Positions 1 through 5,705 of a stretch of 13,227 nucleotides of DNA are shown piece after piece. The stretch spans positions 1-13,227 of the forward strand of contig PFOK01000053.1 in NCBI GenBank assembly GCA_002792495.1, in the 5' to 3' direction. Made by a program: the position numbers and the translations under genes. The notes below the pieces were generated by a model. The model saw nothing but the letters and a program-made list of their open reading frames with translations, searched no databases and was not told the origin of the DNA. Origin of the DNA: Candidatus Peregrinibacteria bacterium CG_4_10_14_0_2_um_filter_43_11. Its GTDB lineage: Bacteria; Patescibacteriota; Gracilibacteria; UM-FILTER-43-11. Positions within the stretch are counted from its first letter, which is position 1; the number at the start of each line of letters is the position of its first letter.

Positions 1-50
1 ATAAAGTTAAAGTGATTTTGCGTTACTTCAATTTTATATCAGAAATTTAA

Positions 51-419
51 TTAGTCAATGTACTAGAGGAAATTCCGAAAGTAATTCCGGAAAATTATCT
101 GCGTGATTACGCCGAACGTAAAATCAACAAAGGGATAAAAACACGTATGCTTTCGCCATTAACCAAGAAAGCGCTGAGGTATCTTGATCATTATTACCCA
201 AAAAATTACGACAAAAATTTAACGGAAATCCTCTTCATCAATCCTCAGGAATACCCCTTCGAATACGAAGTCAATATTTACGATCATTTTGTTTCCATGA
301 TCTCACTCAATGCAGATGAACCGATTGGAATCATTATGGAAAGTGCGCTTTATGCCAAAACACAACGTTCTATTTTTAATCTAGCCTGGCTGGGGGCAAC
401 AAGTTTTGTGGCACGTTAA
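51..419 (+). pseudogene. TrmB-like transcriptional regulator, C-terminal remnant
   Basis: The frame is open from 51 (just after an in-frame TAA at 48-50) to TAA at 417-419. It has no ATG, GTG or TTG before ATG 147, yet the codons before that ATG already look like protein (VIPENYLRDYAERK...NKGIKTR). This resembles the C-terminal effector region of TrmB-type regulators in candidate-phyla bacteria: a PENYLxxYAxxR...GIKTR strand-helix, then FINPQEYPFEYEVNIYDH, then an IGIIMES...KTQRSIFNLAW end. TrmB proteins carry an N-terminal winged helix that binds DNA; nothing like it is visible in the first 50 bases in any frame. It is therefore likely a truncated or frameshifted gene, although a 90-residue protein from ATG 147 or a frameshift upstream of the window cannot be excluded. 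It faces gene A tail to tail across 66 bp. The family call rests on pattern recognition only. Confidence 0.55.
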
Positions 420-437
420 CCTTCTTTCTTATTATTT

Positions 438-480
438 CCAATTGGTCACCAATGGGTTCACCAATAGGTTTGCCAATTAG
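438..480. repeat. Degenerate 12-bp tandem repeat in convergent spacer
   Basis: Units CCAATGGGTTCA (449-460) and CCAATAGGTTTG (461-472) are flanked by partial units CCAATTGGTCA (438-448) and CCAATTAG (473-480). This fills most of the 66-bp gap between the convergent TrmB remnant and gene A. ATTGG/CCAAT half-sites can form only a weak 5-bp stem, and no clear U-tract follows, so it is not a convincing rho-independent terminator. Confidence 0.6.
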
Positions 481-485
481 AATAA

Positions 486-2150
486 TTAATAAACCTCGCT
501 CAAATAACATTCTCCACACAAAACCTTTTCCGGACGATCCGGCGCATAGGTGGTTTGAATTGCGGATTGGCATTTGGCGCACTGACGTGAATAAAGATGA
601 CGAGGGTTTTGAAGAGCGGTTCTTTCTAAGTGACGTTGTCTTGGGCAACGATGTGGAATGGGCAGTCCTTTTAACCGATAAAATTTTAATTCCTGAGGCG
701 TGATTTTAAAAGGCTTGCCTGTCACCTCACAAGTAACCGCCCAATGGAGAATATCATCCGGAACACCACTGATATTATCGGGGATACGCTGAGCCGGAAT
801 CTGTTTTAAAGCGGGTGAAGCGGACAACTCATAATCACACCATGTCCACCCCCGAGCCAAAACCTGATCACGGGTCATCGGAAAAAACTCCTGAGCCTTG
901 GTTTCGTTATAGCCAAAAGGGGAAAAAGAGAAAGGGAAAAACTCGCCATATTCTCCGGTGCTTTTCATGTATTCAATTACTTTCGGAATCAACTGAACAT
1001 ACTCCTCTTTTGTATATTGTTTGTTCAAAAAACAGTACTGATGATTTTTTAAACCCACACACCCAAAACAAGTACTGCTGTTCTGACAATTGTCACAGTA
1101 GGCCATGTTATCCGAGTGATACGTTAGATTACAAAACTTAGCGAATTTCAAATCAACCCCGGCCGTCACTTCATAAAGCATTTCCCCTTGGCCCACTCGT
1201 GTCACATCATAAGCATCCTTTATTTTTTCCGATTCATACAAATAGCGGGCATCTTCGGCATCTTCCACCGCAAAGGCGAATTGAGCGTTTTTCGAATTCA
1301 CGATGTAATCCCCCGTGCAGTTTTCGGAATTGATCATCCACGTATCCCGTTTTGACATACCGGCTTTCAAGGCTTCAAACTGTTTTTTAAACTCAAGAAA
1401 AAAAGTGCGATCTGTTTTTAAGCGTTTGATGACCGAAAAACATTCTTCCTTGGAAGCGGGCTGATTTAAGATATGATTTTTACGATTCCGAAGGGAAACA
1501 CAGCCCACCAAGCGTTTCGATCCACGACAATCGAAAGCAAAAAAAGACTCGGTGACATTGGAACACAATTCAAGATAATTGGAATGGAAACAGTCCTGCG
1601 AAGCAAAACACTGATAGCACATTTCCAGACGATTGCAGAATAGAAGATCCATACAATCACGGCAATTAAAAGCCCAGTCGCTATAATGTGTATCCTCCGA
1701 ATTGACGATAGAGCTACCCATATAACAATTATGGTTTTTGGAACTGTGTACCGTAAATTCCGAATTTTCGCTTTGCGTGTTAAAAATCGCTAAACGGGGA
1801 ACCTTGGCTCGCATTTCGGCATACTGCTCAAAAAACGAATGATTAAAGTCAAAGTCCTGACCATAAGAAAGCGGATCCCATTTGTCGGACCAGAAACAGC
1901 CTGAACATAAAACAGGAATATTTTTACCTGCCAGTCCGGCAGGCGGGTCAGGCGAATAAATAGAGACAAGGCTCTTTTTACAAAGAGAACAATTGTTTTT
2001 ATAAAAATTACTGTCGTTCCGAAAGGCGATACGTCTCTGTTGTCTACAGTCAGGACATAGCGTAGGACTGGGAACGTTCATTTTGGCATAAATCCGCTCA
2101 TCCGATGGAGTGATCTCAAACGATGATTGACAATGTTTACAATTCTTCAT
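486..2150 (-). CDS. Cys-rich zinc-ribbon family protein, paralog A
   Basis: A 554-residue protein with about 33 Cys and no recognised function. The N-terminal ribbon has four CxxC pairs (C4/C7, C32/C35, C54/C57, C82/C85). A linker with SDKWDPLSYG follows (about 88-97). Cys-rich module 1 (about 127-240) is degenerate at its end (NRKNHILNQ). Module 2 (about 272-385) opens with NCTGDYIVNSKN and closes with CFGCVGLKNHQYCFLNKQYTKE. After an RGWTW linker, the C-terminal ribbon (about 470-554) keeps C524/C527 and C545/C548, but its first pair is reduced to CEVTG and a lone C502. Residues 69-75 (PPAGLAG) are an extra insertion not found in B-F. ATG 2150 is chosen because MKxCxxC is the family start; an AGGA lies 13 bases upstream, inside the arm of a spacer hairpin. 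No signal peptide or membrane segment is seen, so it is probably cytosolic. It is the last gene of the minus-strand array, 57 bp after B, and ends in TAA. Confidence 0.9.
   Translation of the reverse strand: MKNCKHCQSSFEITPSDERIYAKMNVPSPTLCPDCRQQRRIAFRNDSNFYKNNCSLCKKSLVSIYSPDPPAGLAGKNIPVLCSGCFWSDKWDPLSYGQDFDFNHSFFEQYAEMRAKVPRLAIFNTQSENSEFTVHSSKNHNCYMGSSIVNSEDTHYSDWAFNCRDCMDLLFCNRLEMCYQCFASQDCFHSNYLELCSNVTESFFAFDCRGSKRLVGCVSLRNRKNHILNQPASKEECFSVIKRLKTDRTFFLEFKKQFEALKAGMSKRDTWMINSENCTGDYIVNSKNAQFAFAVEDAEDARYLYESEKIKDAYDVTRVGQGEMLYEVTAGVDLKFAKFCNLTYHSDNMAYCDNCQNSSTCFGCVGLKNHQYCFLNKQYTKEEYVQLIPKVIEYMKSTGEYGEFFPFSFSPFGYNETKAQEFFPMTRDQVLARGWTWCDYELSASPALKQIPAQRIPDNISGVPDDILHWAVTCEVTGKPFKITPQELKFYRLKGLPIPHRCPRQRHLERTALQNPRHLYSRQCAKCQSAIQTTYAPDRPEKVLCGECYLSEVY
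1926..1946 (-). repeat. Palindrome-bearing 21-bp in-frame insertion in gene A
   Basis: The plus strand reads CCTGCC (1927-1932), AGTCC, GGCAGG (1938-1943), a 6-bp inverted repeat with a 5-base loop. Read on the minus strand it encodes residues 69-75, PPAGLAG. In paralogs B-F the distance from the Y-x-P region to SDKW is seven residues shorter and has no comparable stretch. It looks like a REP-like palindrome tolerated inside a coding sequence. Confidence 0.6.
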
Positions 2151-2164
2151 AACACAACGGAAAT

Positions 2165-2200
2165 CCTGCGAAGGCGAGACGTCAACGTCTCGCCTGCAGG
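2165..2200. repeat. Long hairpin (REP-like palindrome) between genes A and B
   Basis: The arms are CCTGC (2165-2169) plus GGCGAGACG (2173-2181) and CGTCTCGCC (2186-2194) plus GCAGG (2196-2200). A TCAA loop and a small internal bulge separate them. This gives about 14 paired bases and fills most of the 57-bp spacer. In transcripts from B to A it lies after the B stop and before the A start. No U-run follows it on the minus strand, so termination is doubtful; an RNA processing or translation-modulating stem, or a palindromic mobile repeat, fits better. Confidence 0.7.
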
Positions 2201-2207
2201 ATAAAAA

Positions 2208-3884
2208 TTAATAAATTTCTTGTAAATAACAATCCTCACAATATACCGTTTCCTGCCGTTCAGGTGCATACGTAGTTTGGATGTCGGACTGGCATTTGGC
2301 GCATTTACGGGGAAAAAATTGAGGAGGGTTCCTAAAATTCATGCGATTTACATCCCGTACGTCCGGATGACAACGGGGAATTGGAAGACCTAATTTACGA
2401 TAGAATTTAAGTTCCTGTGGAATGATTTTAAAGGGTTTTCCGCTCACCTCACACACAATTGCCCAATTAAGAATATCATCGGGAACATCCGCAATAGAAT
2501 CAGGTAAACGACGCGCAAGAATAGTTTTATCAGCCTTAATTTCAGCCTCATAATCACTCCATTTCCATCCGCGTCTGCGCGCTTCTTCTTTTTTAATCGG
2601 ATAATTGTAATTGGCAACCACTTCGTTATAACCAAAGGGGCTAATTTTTGGTGGAAAAAATTCACCATATTCTCCGATCGATTTCATATGCTCAATAATT
2701 TTGGAAACGAGCCTCTCATATTCCGATTTCGTATACTGTTTGTTTAAAATACAATATTCTCTTTTCTTCAGGCCAACACAACCAAAACAATTTTTCGTAC
2801 CGTTTACGCATTGCACACAATAATAAGAATAAGTGGGACCATAAGAAGAATTCAGCAAAAAGGCCGAGTGATAAATATCAAATCCTCCACCAATGACTTC
2901 GTAACAAAGTTCTGCAGAAGCAAGAGCATAAGTATCAAGGATGTCTTTCGTTTCAAAGGGCATGTAATTACAATAACGATCGTCCTCACCACCGGCAATA
3001 TCATAACTTTCAGTAACGTTCTTACAGTCATGCAAATATTCACCGGAAGAATTTTGACAATTCAGCATATGAAATGGACGCTTGGGAACTTGGAGATAAA
3101 TGCCACGAGATTGTCGCCCATATTCCTCAATTTTGGATGGAGTAAAATGCAGAAAATTAAAATAATTACGCCACGCCTCCGGTGTGACCTGTTTATTAAA
3201 AATAAAATTTTCCTTGTTGCGCAAACCATGACACCCAAAACAATTCTTGCAACCTTTTAAGTCAGTTGAAAAATAGCAATCATTAGAATTATCGACATCC
3301 TTGCAAAAATAACAGTTGTAAATCTTCACACAATCGATACATTCATAACACAACTGCGCCTCATAAATGGCCGTACAATCCATGCAATCCGCACAAGAGT
3401 CCGAACGATACGAATAATATGTTCGTTCGCAACGATCGGTATTAATGGTTAAATAACAATCTTTTAAGTTAAAACAGTTATTGTTGTAATCAGCATTTTC
3501 TGACTGTATTACCCACAACGAAACAAGGGGAACCTGATGCCATAATTCATCAAACTGTTCAAAAAAGGGGCGAGAGAAATCAAAATCACGTCCGTAAGAG
3601 AGAGGATCCCATTTATCCGACCACCAAACATCCTGAGAATAAACCTTATAAGAACTTTCAGGAGAATAAAGCGCAACAATTGATTTTCCGGTAAAATCAC
3701 ATTTCCGACGATATAATTTACGTTCATTTCGAAAGCATAAACGCCTCTGCATGCGACAATCAGGACAAAGCGTTGGTCCCGGAATAAAATATTTTTTACC
3801 ATCAAGCTCAGGGCTCACCCGTTCCAAAAATTGCTGATCTTCTTTTGTAACTTCAAACGATGATTTACACTCTCTGCAATTCAT
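2208..3884 (-). CDS. Cys-rich zinc-ribbon family protein, paralog B
   Basis: A 558-residue protein with about 36 Cys, function unknown. The N-terminal ribbon has C3/C6 and C40/C43, but the third pair is CDFTG (C62 only) and the fourth is QDVWW, so one metal site is lost there. The linker SDKWDPLSYGRDFDFSRPFFEQF spans about 89-111. Module 1 (about 128-232) carries CADCMDC, CYECIDC and CKNCFGC clusters and ends LRNKENFIFNK. Module 2 (about 275-395) runs from NCQNSSGEYLHDCKN to NCFGCVGLKKREYCILNKQYTK. After RGWKW, the C-terminal ribbon has CEVSGKPFKI, RCHPD, CAKC and CEDC. The start at ATG 3884 gives the conserved MxCxxCxSSFEVT opening. No Shine-Dalgarno site is seen upstream; the sequence before the ATG is a 7-bp repeat. 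It lies 63 bp after C and 57 bp before A and is probably cotranscribed. It ends in TAA. Confidence 0.9.
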   Translation of the reverse strand: MNCRECKSSFEVTKEDQQFLERVSPELDGKKYFIPGPTLCPDCRMQRRLCFRNERKLYRRKCDFTGKSIVALYSPESSYKVYSQDVWWSDKWDPLSYGRDFDFSRPFFEQFDELWHQVPLVSLWVIQSENADYNNNCFNLKDCYLTINTDRCERTYYSYRSDSCADCMDCTAIYEAQLCYECIDCVKIYNCYFCKDVDNSNDCYFSTDLKGCKNCFGCHGLRNKENFIFNKQVTPEAWRNYFNFLHFTPSKIEEYGRQSRGIYLQVPKRPFHMLNCQNSSGEYLHDCKNVTESYDIAGGEDDRYCNYMPFETKDILDTYALASAELCYEVIGGGFDIYHSAFLLNSSYGPTYSYYCVQCVNGTKNCFGCVGLKKREYCILNKQYTKSEYERLVSKIIEHMKSIGEYGEFFPPKISPFGYNEVVANYNYPIKKEEARRRGWKWSDYEAEIKADKTILARRLPDSIADVPDDILNWAIVCEVSGKPFKIIPQELKFYRKLGLPIPRCHPDVRDVNRMNFRNPPQFFPRKCAKCQSDIQTTYAPERQETVYCEDCYLQEIY

Positions 3885-3947
3885 AGCGGGAAGCGGGAAG
3901 ATGGAAGCATTTGGCTTATCGCCTAAAGCTTATAGCTTACCGCTAAT
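3885..3947. repeat. Heptamer-phased repeat filling the B/C spacer
   Basis: The whole spacer can be read as 7-bp units: AGCGGGA, AGCGGGA, AGATGGA, AGCATTT (3885-3912), one extra G, then GCTTATC, GCCTAAA, GCTTATA, GCTTACC and GCTAATT (3914-3948, the last one base into the stop of gene C). It lies directly upstream of the ATG of B. It resembles in style the heptanucleotide short tandem repeats (STRR) known from cyanobacteria, but no relationship is claimed. Confidence 0.55.
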
Positions 3948-5621
3948 TTAATAGATAGAGGAAAGATAGCATGATTCGCAATAAACCGTTTCCGGCCGCT
4001 CCGGAGGATACGTGGTTTGAATTTCCGACTGGCACTTCGCGCATTTTCGGGAATAAAGATGACGGGGATTCCTCAGATGAACTAAATCCAAATAACGCTG
4101 ATCGGGGTGACAGTGAGGAACAGGAATATTCATTTTTCGATAAAATTTAAGCTCTGCCGGTTGAACCTTAAATGGACGCCCTGTTTTTTCACACACAATC
4201 GCCCAATTCAAAATATCATCAGGAATATTAGCAATGGAGTGAGGCAGCCGATTGGCAGAAATGGTCTTTTGGACATCCTGAAGATGGTCTTTTAGATCAC
4301 GCCATTTCCACCCGCGCGCAAGAACCTCTTCTTTGCTCAAAGTGGAAAGCTCATTGGCAAATGTTTCGTTGTAACTAAAAGGCGAAATGGAAGGCGAAAA
4401 ATAAATCCCCCACTCCCCCGTTTTGTTCATATGTTCAATAATTTTAGGAACCAACTGTTCATATTCTTCTTTTGAATATTTTTTGTTCAAAATAGAATAG
4501 GACGTTTTTTGATGAATCCCATCGCAACCAAAACAATTTTGTGCATAAAGACAAACATGGAGATAAAGAGAATCTGAGCAAATAATGGGGCAAAAAGAAC
4601 AAAGAACACGTTGGCAACGATCTCCTCCTGCACTGATCTCATAACACCGCTCAATTTTCTCATCAAAATTCGTGAGATCCATGGAATCTTTTACAGTAAC
4701 GCAGTCATATAAATAACGTGAATCCTCGACATCAAAACAATCAAAGCAAAAAGTGGCATTTTTACAATTCTGAATATAGTCCCCCAACGAATCCTGACAA
4801 TTAATTTGATTTTGAAAACGCTTGGGGGTAGAACCGGAGAAAGTTGAAAATCCCTGCATCAAATCAACCGGAGAAAGCTTCATTTTTGCAGAAACTCTCC
4901 TCTCATAATCCTCCTTACTGCAAGGTTGATTATTGATGTGATATTCCTTGCCAACAAGATCGGAGCACATAAAACAATTCTTACAGCGAGTTGAATTCGC
5001 AACATAAAAACACTCCGAACAGTTCCGACAATTTAAAAGATGTTGAGATTGATAGCATTGATTGCAATTAATGGAAGAATAAAGAAGATCACAATGATCG
5101 CAATTCACACAGTCCACAATATCCCTGGAATTCTGGTTTTTGCGACCGTAAAGACAGGTGTCCACATAATAAGATCCAGGGGACATCATGGAATTTTTGC
5201 TATAAGCGAGCCAATTTGCATAAGGAGAATTCTCATTATTAAACTGCATCATCCCCATTTTCGGAACCGATTTCATGAGTTCATCAAATTGCTCGAAAAA
5301 AGGACGGGAAAAATCAAATTCCAGACCATAATTGGACGCATCCCATTTGTCAGACAGCCAACACTCATGGCAATAAACCGTATAGGGGGAATCGGCAGGA
5401 TAACAAAGAATTTTTGACTGCCAGCACAGATCACATTTGCGATGATAAAGATGTCGCTCATTCCGAAAAGTAATACGCCGATGACAACGACACTGAGGAC
5501 AAAATACCGGTTCGGGGAGAGGATATTTTTTACCCGCGACAATAGGACTGAGCTTATCGTAAAACTGACGATCTAAATCCGTGACTTCGAACGATGATTT
5601 ACATTGGGTACATTGTTTCAT
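3948..5621 (-). CDS. Cys-rich zinc-ribbon family protein, paralog C
   Basis: A 557-residue protein with about 42 Cys, the richest of the set; function unknown. The N-terminal ribbon is complete (C4/C7, C41/C44, C63/C66, C84/C87), followed by SDKWDASNYG and DFSRPFFEQF. Module 1 (about 130-240) has CVNCDHC, CNQC, CRNCSEC and CKNCFMC clusters. Module 2 (about 274-390) runs from NCQDSLGDYIQNCKN to NCFGCDGIHQ...ILNKKYSKEE. The C-terminal ribbon has C477 (CEKTG), C504, C527/C530 and C548/C551. N- and C-terminal ribbons align over RNERHLYHRKCDLC and RNPRHLYSRKCAKC, showing an internal duplication. ATG 5621 is chosen because the family opening MKQCTQC follows it. The bases directly upstream belong to an inverted-repeat element, so there is no ordinary Shine-Dalgarno site. 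It lies 84 bp after the VirD4-like gene. It ends in TAA. Confidence 0.9.
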   Translation of the reverse strand: MKQCTQCKSSFEVTDLDRQFYDKLSPIVAGKKYPLPEPVFCPQCRCHRRITFRNERHLYHRKCDLCWQSKILCYPADSPYTVYCHECWLSDKWDASNYGLEFDFSRPFFEQFDELMKSVPKMGMMQFNNENSPYANWLAYSKNSMMSPGSYYVDTCLYGRKNQNSRDIVDCVNCDHCDLLYSSINCNQCYQSQHLLNCRNCSECFYVANSTRCKNCFMCSDLVGKEYHINNQPCSKEDYERRVSAKMKLSPVDLMQGFSTFSGSTPKRFQNQINCQDSLGDYIQNCKNATFCFDCFDVEDSRYLYDCVTVKDSMDLTNFDEKIERCYEISAGGDRCQRVLCSFCPIICSDSLYLHVCLYAQNCFGCDGIHQKTSYSILNKKYSKEEYEQLVPKIIEHMNKTGEWGIYFSPSISPFSYNETFANELSTLSKEEVLARGWKWRDLKDHLQDVQKTISANRLPHSIANIPDDILNWAIVCEKTGRPFKVQPAELKFYRKMNIPVPHCHPDQRYLDLVHLRNPRHLYSRKCAKCQSEIQTTYPPERPETVYCESCYLSSIY

Positions 5622-5704
5622 AGTACTACAGTGCTACAGTGCGCTACTTACATAATGTTACAGACGCGCCATGGCGCGTCTCTAGCACTGTGCACTGTCG
5701 CACT
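5622..5704. repeat. Inverted-repeat (MITE-like) element, copy 1
   Basis: The right arm is GCACTGTGCACTGTCGCACT (5685-5704). The left arm is a diverged, slightly longer version (5622-5642) built from TACAGTGC units. The core holds a perfect 20-bp palindrome AGACGCGCCATGGCGCGTCT (5662-5681). Bases 5641-5705 are identical to 9721-9785. The left arm touches the ATG of gene C, and the right end is one base from the TAA of the ATPase gene. No transposase is encoded in the window. Confidence 0.75.
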
Positions 5705-5705
5705 G

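Noticed and set aside
420..485. Rho-independent terminator between the convergent genes
   Set aside because: Only a 5-bp stem is possible and there is no clean U-tract on either strand.
486..2150. CoA-transferase (CaiB/BaiF) label, which I recall being attached to similar Cys-rich proteins in candidate-phyla genomes
   Set aside because: No CoA-transferase motif is visible; the proteins are double zinc ribbons. The recollection could not be verified and the label looks misleading.
2811..3260. 149-codon plus-strand frame opposite gene B
   Set aside because: Antisense shadow of a well-supported paralog; no domain and no start signal.
5622..5704. Autonomous insertion sequence
   Set aside because: About 80 bp with no coding capacity and no clear target-site duplication; at most a MITE-like element.
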